A DNA stretch of 64,000 nucleotides from Hoplostethus atlanticus (GCA_034670405.1 JAXDDX010000006.1:9142501-9206500); one strand, 5' to 3'; counted from the stretch's first letter, positions 1 to 11,339 are shown. The notes: a model not told the origin generated them from the sequence alone. Program-made: numbers and translations.

Positions 1-917
1 TTAAATTACTCAACAGGCCAATTATAACGTACACTTGACGAAACTGTATACTCATTTAACATTCCTATCCTCTTATTCATATTTTATTAATATTTTCTAA
101 ACGAATTTATGGGGAAACCCCACAAGTTTCTTTTAATATTCTTGTTTCAATTTATAGTCTAATGATACAGGCCTGACATTTCATTCCAACAATGCATGAC
201 GCTCCTATCTTCAGAGCACCATCAGATCAGGTTATTTTCATGTGTTGCAAGTTGTTTTTCAGACTAGAAAAATGACGTTTGGTTTGTTTCCATCCTATTG
301 GGATTTCAGCCCTGATTGAACTCGCGTAATTTCTGACTAAGGAGTCTTTTACTCCTCTGAGTCTTAAAGACACCAAATCCGGTCAACGTGATTAGGTTCC
401 ATGTATCAATCACCGTTGTAATCACCATTTAGACAGTCCTGCTCTGCCACAGCCTGTCGTTTAGCTTTAAATGTTCATGACATTTTGACACAACATTTGG
501 ATAAAATTGGAGTTAGCCTGTTTTTTTCCCAGAATTTAAAAAATAAATAAATGTCAATTAATGATCAAATGCATTAGTTGTTCATTTGAAGTGTTAATGT
601 GTTAGTGTAAATTTGAAAAGTAAATACATTGTATTTATTTTATATAAATTGTAATGTCGTTTTGGGGGAAAGAGGTCAAATGGAAGACAAATTGCCTTTA
701 GGCCTTGCCACTATCCAGAGCCTTTCAATCAAAAGTGACATTTTGGGAATTTGCACACAATTGTTTCATGTCAGTGAATTATTATAGAGAGCAATATGAT
801 ACAGAATTAATCGAGGAGATTTTTCAGGGTTATGTACCCTGAACATGTGCCGAGTGTTTTTTACGCACGGTGTCAACCAAACGGCCATTGTCAGACGGAA
901 AGAAAAAATCACCTCAC
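1..917 (-). other. TFAP2E intron 2 (part), no gene seen
   Basis: AT-rich sequence downstream (on the minus strand) of TFAP2E exon 2. I looked for the short exon 3 that should encode the conserved DQSVIKK segment and did not find it, so it must lie left of the window. No repeat or RNA gene recognised. Confidence 0.6.
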
Positions 918-3853
918 CTGAATATCCTCCAGGCCGTGATGTCCGAGGTGCATCCCGAGAGGACCGTCCCCGAGCGCGGCAGCCCCCTCCCCGAGACCGT
1001 GCAGAAGCCGGGGGACGCCTGGGTACTCCCGACGGGGGTCGAGGCTCAGAGCCCGGTGGGACTGTGACAGGAGAGCCCCCTCCTCGGACCGCGACCTCTG
1101 TGAGTGCCATGCCGCTTGTTGATGCTGATGGATGGAGTTGATGGAGGTGTAGGGGTCTGATAGGTGGGAATATGCTGAGTCCTGGCTCTGGGAGTATGAC
1201 AGGGAAGACTGGGGGTACGGAGGTGGGAAATACGGTGGCTGGAAGTCGGAGGCCGGCGTGTGGCAGAGCGGAGGAGCCGAGGAGTAGGCGGCCTGGTTTA
1301 GAGAGGAAAGCTGGGAGAGTCGGCCACTCGGCGAAGAGCCGCTCAGTCCGTCTGCACGGTCCTGCGTAAAACACAGAAAAGTTGGTGTATAATTATCACG
1401 CAGCCCCCTTATCAAACTGTCTTCCCGAAGATGAAAAACTAGGCTGATTAACGCATCTAATGTTACGTGGATTTCAGAAGTTAGGGGCTCTAAGAAATTC
1501 AAACATTTTAAATTCTAAGAAGTTCAAACATCAATCTTTTTATACTGGAGAATAAATAGCAAAGGCTAACAAAGACACTAAGGGTAGACAATATAGGCAA
1601 AGTGATAAAAAACAATATAAAATGTCAAACGTAATAGACTATAACATAGAAATAACCCATAAATAAATGTATTTCCATTCCAGCATTTTTTTTAATCAAA
1701 AGGGTAGAAATAGCAGCAACGTTTGAAGTGATGCGCACTGGCAGAAAAAGCCCTTGGCAGCGCTGCTGAACAGTGTCAGGAAGGTCACGGCCACCAAGAA
1801 GCTTAACAAAGGACAGGTACTAATGCACAACAACACGTCGCCCCGGGAGGAGAATACATTTGTAAATAACGTGTCATTGTGTAAAACCAACCCAAATAGA
1901 CCACACAATAGAAAATAATAATAATAAAAAATGTTAATTCACCAGATTGCACAAGCCACAAACAAACCAAACGTGGGCATTATTTTTTTTTTTGCAGTTT
2001 AAAAGTTGTCTAAAAGAGGAAGATGTCAGCATGCAGCACAATAGCCTATATTTCTCCTCACACACTTCCTGGCAAAATTGGATTTTCTAAAGCTGGGTCA
2101 GCCGGATCAATTCTGTTGTGGTGGAACAATGTCCATTATCTGTGACAGCCAACGAGGGAGGGAGGGTCACTGCCAGGTTAAAAACAAATATATAAAATGT
2201 TTTGTTATTATTGAGCTACAGCCTGCCATACGTCTACTGCACTACGTAAACTATTCCTTATTTTATTCCAAAAAGAAGTTTATGTTTTTAAGCTTTAAAG
2301 TGCAATGACACTTCTCCAGAAAGATCATCATCATCTATCTACCAAATGCCATCGTCTTTCCAGTGGGTATTTTAACGTCAGCGGGTCTCTCTCTCGCGCA
2401 GACAAAGACCATCGCCTCGGACAGATGACAGTGTCACATAGGCTCACGACGACCATACCAGTGGGTCGAAATTTGATCGTGATATCATTATTCTGGAGAG
2501 GAAAGGTCAAGCAGAATTTAGTTGTAAGGCATATTCAAAAAAAATCACACCAGGGGAGCATCCAGGACCAATGTTCACTCTAAGCTGATCGTCTGTGCAA
2601 GATAGTTATGTGACATAGGTGTACAAATATTATCAACCTCACCGAATATCTTGTCAGTCATAAATCATTGCTCTACTTGTCCCCAGAAACGAATTTAGTC
2701 GATATAAGGGGGTTTTGGTGATACTGGATGCAGGGACTTTGACATACCTTCAGTTTTTAGAGGATCGACGCCCCTGCACAGGATAAACTCCCTCTCAGCT
2801 TCAAGTTACAAGACCACAAATGTGGCACTAGACCACAACAAATATGAGGCTGTGTCAAATACCCGGGAACTCACCATAGCCGAATACGTGTGGACTAACA
2901 TCTGGGCCACTCTGGATACCCCAAATTCAAATTCAAGAGGATTGGCTGTCCAGCGACTGGAAGGTGTCACCAAATGATCGGAGTTGTAATCCAGGCTGTT
3001 TTCATCTGTCTGAACGGTCCATGAAATTCAAGGTGTTGTTACTTTCCCTCTTATGGATAAATTATCTCGCTGCTTTACGCACTGACGGGGTTTTACGCAC
3101 GGACGATACAAATGAAAGCTGCTGCTGCGACACAACACACACGCGCACACACAGAAAGAGAGAGAGTCCTGAAGCTTCTCCATGAACGCACTACTTATAG
3201 GTTTTGCGCGCACCCAGCAGAATTAGGGGAGGGGTCGACGGGGTCCACTGCTCTTAAAGAGATATATTCAGTCAACCACACGTTAGTTCATTCACCTACT
3301 TTTAGCTTTCTTGGCTTAATGTTACTATTTTCTTTTAGAAGTTCCTGACTGAATTACCAGCTATATACCTACCCTGGCAGTTTTACGCAATATATATATT
3401 TCGGCTCATGTGTTGACTTTGGAAAAAAAACCTATTTTCAAAGTAAAATCAGCTGGAAACATGAAAAAAAACCTTTTTTTAATGTTACAATGAAGCTTAA
3501 CCACTTTTACGCACGACTATCCACGTCTCTCTCGTCAGAAAAATTGGAGGCTCTTGTTTTATAATCCAAACAGATGTGATTTCCTCCAAACATTTCACAT
3601 GCCCAACATGGAAAACCAAAATTAATTGTTTCCAGGTTGAATGATGGACAAGGGAATTGTTTTTTTTAGAATTCAATTCCTCTTAAAACGGGAAAACAGG
3701 CCCACCACGCGCAGCCTCGCCTCATTTTTATTTTACTTTAAGATTCACTGCTGCATGTAATACACCTAGTAATACTAATAATAGAAACTTTTGCGGTGTA
3801 TCGTTTACCTGCGCACCGTACGGCTCAGTCTTGGTTCGGGATTTCCAAAGCAT
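918..3853 (-). CDS. tfap2e: Transcription factor AP-2 epsilon, 5' part (gene runs off the left edge)
   Basis: Sequence-specific nuclear transcription factor of the AP-2 family; only the N-terminal transactivation region is in the window. Coding exons on the minus strand are 3853-3809 (15 codons, starting MLWKSRTK, ending at a GTAAAC donor) and 1361-918 (148 codons, GTGAGG donor). Both junctions are phase 0. Exon 2 reads [20 protein letters not shown], then contains the AP-2 proline/tyrosine-rich motif [12 protein letters not shown] and ends GLEDIQ. The [22 protein letters not shown] and [11 protein letters not shown] segments match AP-2 epsilon better than AP-2 alpha, beta or gamma as I recall them. 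The DNA-binding and dimerisation domain would be encoded by exons left of the window. NCDN as the next gene supports the TFAP2E identity, as in human. An alternative first exon lies at 2901-2875. Confidence 0.9.
1362..3808 (-). other. TFAP2E intron 1 region between first exons and exon 2
   Basis: Apart from the alternative first exon at 2875-2901, no further coding exon was recognised. The 3115-3165 stretch contains a short CA/GA-rich tract. Open reading frames here lack family resemblance. Confidence 0.5.
2875..2901 (-). CDS. tfap2e: Alternative first coding exon of TFAP2E (MLVHTYSAM)
   Basis: On the minus strand an ATG at 2901 opens nine codons, MLVHTYSAM, followed directly by a consensus GTGAGT donor. 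Phase 0 splicing to the same exon 2 gives [14 protein letters not shown], the start I know for mammalian TFAP2E. The exon lies about 0.9 kb downstream of the MLWK exon, so the gene appears to have two promoters or alternative first exons encoding different N-termini. Confidence 0.85.
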
Positions 3854-4774
3854 GATTGCGCTCGGAGTCAGTCCGGGCGTCGAGCTGCAGCAGCGGAAGG
3901 GTTAAAGTGATGCGGCGGGATACCGGAGCGATGGATGGAAACAGGCTGAAGGTACAGAGAGGAGTGAGTTAGTTTGAGAGACGATGCAGGAGTTGTATGG
4001 ATGAGTCACAAAGAAAAAAGACTGTGTGGGAGAGAGGGCGGGAGGTGAAAGGAGTCGGGGAGGGGGTAAAAAGTTTTTTTTTCACGGTTTAGATGGGATC
4101 AGTGATGTAGTGGTGAATAAAAAGATGGACGACCGTCGATCATTAGTCAAACAACCGGAAATATAAACAAAACTGAATTAATTTATTATTTTACACTTTT
4201 AAGAGATCATATAACTTCATCATCAGCTTGATACTAATAATTATGATGAGTTTTATACATTGCAGCCTAAAAAAGTGGATAAAGTGTGAACTGAGTTTGG
4301 GTGGATTTACCCCAACACTACATCTCTGGGTAGGATTATCAGAGGGACTTGTCCTGCCACATAGGAAATCTGAAATTTCTCTGAACCTCAAATAAATTAT
4401 AAATATTTTATTTAGAGATTAAATAGACTGATCAATCACTTTGACTTGCATTAACTTTCTGTTCCTTAAAAGCTCGAAATAGGCATTTTCAGGTCACTAT
4501 TTACCTTCTTAAATGTATTTATTTTTCTATAATCGTCCCCCCCAAAGTTTAATAGACTACAATGGCGTGTGTCGTGGCCTTCATGTGTAATAATCCGGAA
4601 ACAAAAAACAATAAAATATAATCCAAAAGGAAAAATGACACTAATAACTGTAGAAAAGCCCTGAGCCTCATATCTAACTATCTGAAAACACACAGACACA
4701 TAGGGGGTCGTAGCCTATTTGTCAGTAATACAGCGCTTCTTCATCATAGCCATCATATCCAAACAGGGCTCAGG
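3854..4774 (-). promoter_or_regulatory. Upstream region of the distal TFAP2E promoter
   Basis: This sequence lies immediately 5' of the MLWK start on the minus strand and must include the 5' UTR and promoter of that isoform. 3860-4080 is G-rich and purine-rich on the plus strand; 4090-4700 is AT-rich and I see nothing further in it. No clear TATA box was identified. Confidence 0.35.
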
Positions 4775-4788
4775 GCGCCATCTGGTGG
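4775..4788 (-). promoter_or_regulatory. CTCF-like motif between TFAP2E and NCDN
   Basis: On the minus strand the sequence reads CCACCAGATGGCGC, matching every strongly conserved position of the CTCF core. It lies between the TFAP2E upstream region and the NCDN polyadenylation site. Binding is inferred from the motif only. Confidence 0.5.
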
Positions 4789-4884
4789 TAGGTAATAAGA
4801 CAAGCTTGACCGATATCAATTTTTCCATCTCCTACTGGACACTGACTCCATTCAACAACTAACATTGACAACAACACTGATGAT

Positions 4885-5339
4885 TCTGTACCAAAATAGT
4901 TCTTTATTAAATGCATTGACATTTTGCCATTCACATGTGAGAAACTGCTCGTGCCTCGTCGTTTCCAAGGGGAGAGCACAGCAGTTTCACAGCTTCTCAG
5001 ACATTTATATTGCATTCTACCGAATCTTATGATACACAGAAATACATCTATCCTTCATCTCCATGCACCCTCATTTGCAAAGACCACTAGACTGGCAGCA
5101 CTTGTCTTGAGTCTTTCATGTTTTAGGGACAAGAAAGCCTGGGACGAAAGTTACTTGGTTACATGTTGTTATCCACAAGTCGGTTTGGTAGAGATAATAA
5201 TTCAAGACCTCCCTGTACAGAAGAATGCCTTCATATCTAAAATCCTTTATTTTTTACATGGCACGGCCTCATTTCCAACCTTCCCCAACTCAATATATCC
5301 CATCAAAGAGAACACTGTCCATCGCTCCATCGCCCGGTC
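4885..5339 (-). other. ncdn: NCDN 3' UTR
   Basis: Sequence between the NCDN stop codon (5342-5340) and the AATAAA at 4908-4903 on the minus strand, about 450 nt. The 3' boundary near 4885 is an estimate from the signal position. Confidence 0.6.
4903..4908 (-). terminator. NCDN polyadenylation signal
   Basis: TTTATT on the plus strand is AATAAA on the minus strand, about 430 nt downstream of the NCDN stop codon. Confidence 0.65.
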
Positions 5340-8300
5340 TCACTTCACGCCCACGGACTTCCTCAGGTTTCCCATGCAACTCAAAGCTTTATCATTTCCC
5401 ATCATAATGTCTCCAATCTCCTTTTTACAGAGCGGGCACTGGTCCGCCATGGCGCACAGAGCCTCCTCTAGCGCCTCCTGTGAGTGCTGGTCGGGTAGTG
5501 CGCTGCATAGCCCCAGCATGGTGAGTGTGTGTTTCAGCCAACCTTCCTCTCTAACTAGGGCCTGCGATCCAGGGCTGGGCGCGGATACAGCCTCCCAGGG
5601 CCTGCAGCCCTAACCTCCAGAGCTCTCCAGCTTCTTCCCACCACTCCTCCCAGTCGAGGTTCACCCTAACTGGGCCAGGGGCCGGTGCCTGAGTCCAGAG
5701 CGCCGCGGAGGAACCGGAGTGCTGCAGAGAAGAACCGCCTCTGGCTTCCCTCCACTGGGCCTGGAAAATACAAAATGTCCAAATTGCAGCCTGGTCTCTT
5801 AGCCTATGGGTCAGGTGCCAAAATGGATTGTGAGACCATTTCTGGCGGCTCCCAACATGATAACAGAGTAACAATATGTTTTCATGAGCCTGGTCACGAA
5901 AACAAAAACAGTGCCAAGGCTTAAAATGAATTAGAATCAGATGAATTAGAGGGGAATAAGAATTCATACATGTATAAGACAGTGTAATCAATATTTTGCG
6001 AACACGAAAGCCATAAACCACAGCACTGAGACATGAACACGTTAACAACCTTCAAAAGATATACAAATGCAAGCATTAAATCGTCAGCAATAAAGGGTGG
6101 AGTGTATTTGCGTGTACTTAACTGGCAACAACAAGGCTTAATATCTTGCAAAGTACAATCGCAAGAGAAACTTTTTATAGATCAAAACCACTTTAACCTG
6201 TTGGAGCTGGTTTGAGTCGGCCGATCATTAGCCCCAGAGTGCAGTAATTGGCTGCTAGGACCAGAAGGCGGGGTTTATGCACCAAAACAGGAAGTGCTTC
6301 ACTCAGAAGGGCCTCAAGGGTTCTGAAACATGGGTCCTTCCTGATCAAAAACAAATAACAATATGTATGTGAACGTTACAAGGAAAGTGCTCAAATATAG
6401 TTTTGGCATGGAATTGGAAAATTTTTTAAAAAAAAAATCACTCTTGCACACATTTCATCTCCCAAACAACCAATGTTCCTGTGGGTTTGGGATGAGTGAG
6501 GTTCTGGTATTCAGGTAAGATTACCTGACTCTCTCTGGCTCTGTGACGGTGAAGTTGAGGAGGGCTGAGCAGGCCGTCTCCATGCTGGCGTTCCTGGCTG
6601 CAGCCACGCCACCTTTCCCTTTCAGGGAGCTCCAGCACTGCGACAGGAAGTCCACCAGCAGGGCCTGGGGTATCCAGGGTAAGGAGCACCTTCCTCGGGC
6701 CGTCCTCCGCCGAGAGGTGGCAAAGAGCTGGGAGGAGATACCTGCAGAGAGAGGGGGAACAGAGGCTGTATGGTGTGCTGCAAAATATTGCTCTCGTCAT
6801 TTGACTGCACCCTGTATTGAAAACAGGTGACATATTTCTACGAAAAAAAGACACTGCCCACCTAGTATAAGAGTACTGACCAGTGAAAACTCTCCCTGGA
6901 CATGTGTACTGGCAGTTCTGGCCCTTGTAAAGATAATTTCCGTTCAGCCCCTTTACCTCAGAGCGTCTCTGCCCGTCCAAGCCCGTCCATCCTCATTGAC
7001 AGACATCTCAGACATCCAGTTTGAGAGGCCCTGCTCTGGGCTCTCACCCTGCAGATGGGTCCTGGTGTAGCCGATCAGGAACGGTAACAGGGCAGTCACT
7101 TCCTCCTTCAGACAGGAAGTCTCCTCAGCAAGCCAGGAGCAGAGAGCACGGAACGTGGCGAAAATGAAAGGGTCGCCATAGCGACTCGGATCCACCTTGG
7201 AGACAAACCAGAAGGAGTTGTTTAGCGAGTGGCTTGAGCTCTGAGGAGGTTTATGGTCTTATAATGAACCATTACAGGAACTTCTGATATTTTCAGTAAT
7301 AATCCTTGACATTTTCAGATAAATACATTTCTGATTCTCATGATTGATAATAATAATAATAATGCAAGTGATTCAACCTATACCCAGGTCATGTTCTAAA
7401 CGCCCGGTGTCAGTTAGCCGTTTCCCTGGTGTTGTGCTGAAATTTGTTTCGCCTCAATTTTATGCCATGGGGAAAAAAAATAAACATTTCAATTTTTGTG
7501 GGTTATTTTCCTATCGCTGGCTTTTCAAATGGAAAAACATTAGAGTGAAGGCAGCCTACCAAAAGTTACCTACCTAGTTGTCTCATAATGAACAGAGAAC
7601 ACACTCTTATTATCTCAAAACCACAAGCATCAAGGAAGTTGTCAGGTTGTCAGGTTGGTCTACTTGTCATTTGTTAAGCACATTCCTCCCCACGGTAATT
7701 TCTTAAGGGATACAACTTTGGCACAATGCCAGGAAGCAGCGAGACAAGGCAACGTAATGTGCTGAATACTAAAGGTCTGTCGCTCTGTTCATCCTCTCAC
7801 CTGCTGCAGGTGGTATATTACAGCAGAGAACGCCTCCTCCAGCACCCTGAGGACCTGCCTGCTCTGCTGCAGACTGAGTCCAGAGATGGCGCCCTGTGGT
7901 GCTGCAGGACTCTGTGTGGCCCCCACGCTGCAGGCCCGCTCCATGGCAGCCTCCATGATGCGGTAACAGCCTGGGAAAGGAAAGTGTCGGTTCAAATCAA
8001 GAAGGCGGTAAATAAAATGTAATCTAATCTATGTAGTTTCATGACACCTTCTATTTTAGGGACACAATATGAGTATTATCATTACTATATTATTTGTCCC
8101 ACATGAGAAACATGGGCATAAAAACACATTCTTCAGACAAAATCTACACAAAACAATTAAGACATCAAATGAACAAATTAAACTTAATAAAATGGTCAAG
8201 GAAGCACAGAGTCTATCCGTTACAGCTGAACAGCTTTACAGTTTATTAATGCTGTTATAAACAAGGTACCTGTGAGTGTGTGCTGCAGCTCAGGGGCTCA

Positions 8301-9817
8301 GGTCGGTACCAGGCGGCTCCTCCAAACCCATCCGGACTTCCACGCAGGCCCGGTTCACCAGCAGACAGCAGAACTTCGGCGGACCCACCATCTCCCACCC
8401 ATACAAATCCAACAGACACGCACCGAGGACTAGAATCGGCCCTAACTGTTTCGGCGTCAGCTTAGACTGTATCATGGGTCTCAACAACCCCCACAGACTG
8501 ACCACTACTCCCTTCAGCTCCTCACTCTCTGCCAGCCCTCCTGATGGGGGAAGAAACTGCAGGATCTGAGCACACATACCCAGCCTGGCCAGATCTTTGG
8601 CTTGGCAGAAGTCTTTGGAGACCCTGACCAGTAGAGAGAGGAGTTCAACAGGGTGTTTACGCCACGCTTTGTCCCTGGTTTTACCTGAAAGGAGGCAGCC
8701 CAGCAAAGCAAGGCCCTTGTTGTGACTGAAGGTCTGGTTTTGTTCCAGTGATCGACACAGAGCAGGAATGGCACCCCTGGTCAGCAGCTGGTCAAGGCCC
8801 CTGGGTAAGGCGCACACAGCGGTCAAAACCTGGTAGCAGTCAGCAGCCATGGCCTCGTCAAGCTTGGAGGACGGTGAGGTTTCTTGAGATGCTGATGCCC
8901 CGTTCTCTGACTTGCCCTCCTCGTCGTTATGCTTACTGGTCTCATTCTCTCCCACTGGGCTCTTTTCTGGTTTAGTCATGTCGACGGGATTATTTGTTGC
9001 TGACTGGACCTCACTATCTTGACTCTGCCCTGTATGTCTCGTTTCCGTCTCCAACCCTTGCCTGGACTGGTTCTGTCCCTGGCCTGCTTGTTTCTGTTGG
9101 CTCCATGTGGGACCATCAGCTAGGATTCCCAGCAGAAGCGGGATGGTGGTGAGGAGCTGGGGATGGGAGGCCATGTCTGGGTCTGTGCTCAGGGCAGCCA
9201 ACAGAGCCGTGCCCAGTGAAATGAGCTCCTCTGGGGGCAAGCTGGAGCTCTCGCTCCCCCTGATTGCTGTGACCAAGAGCCGAGCTGGAAGACTAAGGCC
9301 CACAGCCTCGAAGATGCGCCTCAAGGTGGGTTTGTCTAGCTGGCTGGCAGGGCATAAGCGGGTGATCTGAAGACAGAGAGACATTCATGGTATAGGGGAG
9401 TTCGATGCATATTTGTAGTACACAGTGAATCCACAAATACACAAATTGAAGTGAAACATAAATATATATAGTCAGAGTATAAGCAGTGGGTCTACTGACA
9501 GGATAATGCTGAGGATAGGTGTGGAGTCTCCACATATTTCAGTGTTAACTAGACTGATAAAATGGACACTACTACTGATATATGTGGTGATACAAATAAT
9601 TGAGACTTACCAGGAGAAGTGCAGCCAGTGTGTGGCTATCATTTTTAGCATGCCTGAGTGTATGAAGGCATCTCTCCAAAACCTCTCTCTGGTCATCAGT
9701 CAAACCAGCTCCTCCGGCCCTGTCTGACTCTCCTCCTCCTCCTCCTCCTCCTCCCTGCTCCTCTATTCCAGGGTGGTGGCTGCTCAGAACAAGAGCGTCT
9801 ACGGTACTTTCAGCCAT
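5340..9817 (-). CDS. ncdn: Neurochondrin (four apparent +1 frame disruptions)
   Basis: Cytosolic, dendrite-enriched protein of the neurochondrin family, known in mammals for restraining CaMKII phosphorylation and supporting mGluR5 signalling and neurite growth. Coding exons (minus): 9817-9611, 9366-8270, 7970-7801, 7195-6957, 6741-6525, 6340-6198, 5760-5340; all introns GT-AG. Landmarks matching human are RHAKND, LRRIFEAVG, ACVEVRMGLEE, LAEETSCLKEEV, LLPALCHLSAEDGPRKVLL and LGLMIGRL. About 829 residues after correction against 729 in human; most of the difference is an acidic/Gln-rich insert at residues about 154-238. The start is fixed by an in-frame TAG three codons upstream. Frame is lost at the G/C runs at 8293-8296, 6667-6670, 5678-5681 and 5558-5560; exon lengths fit conserved phases only if one base is removed at each. 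Assembly error is likelier than a pseudogene. No further elements were recognised in the introns. Confidence 0.9.
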
Positions 9818-10091
9818 TATAATCTAGCTAGGTTAAATCCGATCAAAAGAAAAACAAGAAGAAAGAAAAAGAAAGACGTGGATTATCTCAACATCAAATT
9901 AAAAACATGGCAAATATACATCAGAGCAATTTAACTGACTGGTTAGCTCTGATTAAATAGCTAACCTAATGTTAATTTGTATTTGGTTTTCTGAATCCTT
10001 CTTAGCAATGAATTGAGTCATTATTAGAGTACTTGCAATTTAATAAATTACCAAGAAAAGTACATAGACATTGCTAAAACAACAACTTACA
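9818..10091 (-). other. ncdn: NCDN 5' UTR intron and acceptor
   Basis: On the minus strand a strong donor (GTAAGTTG) at 10090 and a long pyrimidine tract ending in CTAG before 9827 define a 5' UTR intron (about 10090-9828). Exon 2 then carries ten UTR bases before the ATG. The upstream noncoding exon begins somewhere above 10091. Confidence 0.55.
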
Positions 10092-10740
10092 CACTAGACG
10101 GTCCTCTTCTGAGCCTCCCGCAGTACAACGCATGAGCACTTTCCGGAAGTAAGTTGTCAAAACAAAGATGCAAAGAGCCAATCAAAACGACCCAAAAATG
10201 TCTTTAAGCCAATCATAACAGGGATCTTTGGAACACGACGGCGCCATTTTGGTCGATGTTCTTGCAACGTCAGAGGACCTGCATTATTATTGTAGCCCAG
10301 GAAGAAAATTACAGGCGTCCATTCACGTCATATTTTACACCACGTTTATCATGAAAATAACGATAAAATGCAGTAACATTTTTTATATCAACACTGAAGA
10401 AAACCTATTCGTAATTGACAGCAGGTGGCGCAAGACGGAAGTAGTTGGACTAATCGCATTCAGTCGTTTTACATCCGAGTGAAGGTGCAACAAAGTCCAC
10501 AAAGCAGAGCTATAACTAAAATATACAAGCTAAATAAGATCTAGTATGTTTTAATAAACTATATATTCATCCCTGTATGCATTCCTAATATTTACTTTGG
10601 TACTTCCTTTACGCAAAAACGTTGCAACGCTTTCGGTTTTATTTTGAAATGTGTGATACCGGAAGTCCTGTTTTTTCATCCCAACTGGCTTGACACTGGG
10701 CACAGGCGCCTCAGCTGAGCAAGCGCTAAGAATGCTGTCC
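10092..10740. promoter_or_regulatory. Head-to-head promoter region of NCDN and KIAA0319L
   Basis: TATA-less region between the divergent genes. It contains ETS/GABP-type motifs TTCCGGAAGT (10141-10150), ACGGAAGTAG (10435-10444) and ACCGGAAGT (10658-10666), and a YY1-like GCGCCATTTTGG near 10240-10251. The short open frame at 10228-10482 has no family resemblance and is probably not coding. Transcription start sites are not visible directly; the KIAA0319L side is least certain because its first exon is not fixed. Confidence 0.5.
10418..10431 (+). promoter_or_regulatory. CTCF-like motif in the bidirectional promoter
   Basis: ACAGCAGGTGGCGC matches the CTCF core CCAGCAGGTGGCGC at 13 of 14 positions, on the plus strand. 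Motif-based inference only. Confidence 0.45.
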
Positions 10741-11339
10741 TAATTAAGGTACAGGAAACAACAACAACCGCGACGACATAGCATAGCATAGCCTGCGAGC
10801 AACCAACTCAAAGACAGCGTGATTTTCCAAGTGTAAGTTCGTTTATGCCTTTCTTTTATCAGTGTCGTTACAAATGTCCTACGACAGAAAAACGCACACG
10901 ATCTGATTCTGCATGTGAAAGAGATGCCAACAGCTGTTAGCGTCAAGGTGCCTAAACGGGGCGATCCCGGATTATACAGGTGACATACCGCATAGCGCTG
11001 TTACACAACCTTACAGCCTCAGTACTGGGAGGTTGACGTGTCCTGTAATAGTGTATTTATTGATTCAGCCGTCACTCATTTGTAAATGTTGTGCCAGTAC
11101 AGTGGACTGCGCAAGCTTGGCGACTACTCTGTGAACCAGCGAGGCTTTCAGAGATAAGTAGCCTTATGGGCCTATGAGAGATATCCACAAGCTTGTCCCT
11201 AAATCCCGACTCTCGTTTTTAAGCTAGTAAACTACATAATGTATAAGCCCACCATTTTGAATGAAATTCCTAGGAAAGATACTGTCTCTGGAGCTTACCC
11301 AGGCCTGCATTTGATTGGCTTTCATTCATTCATTTTCAT

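Noticed and set aside
766-1502. Open frames on both strands overlapping TFAP2E exon 2
   Set aside because: Only the minus-strand frame reading DRADGLSG...GLEDIQ matches AP-2; the others are shadows, and the reading before position 1361 is intron.
5340-9817. NCDN as a true pseudogene
   Set aside because: Four frame breaks suggested decay, but all are +1 in G/C runs, splice sites and protein similarity are intact, and the same error type occurs in KIAA0319L and PPT1.
10228-10482. 84-codon open frame in the NCDN/KIAA0319L promoter
   Set aside because: No family resemblance, AT-rich codon use, and it overlaps clustered promoter motifs.
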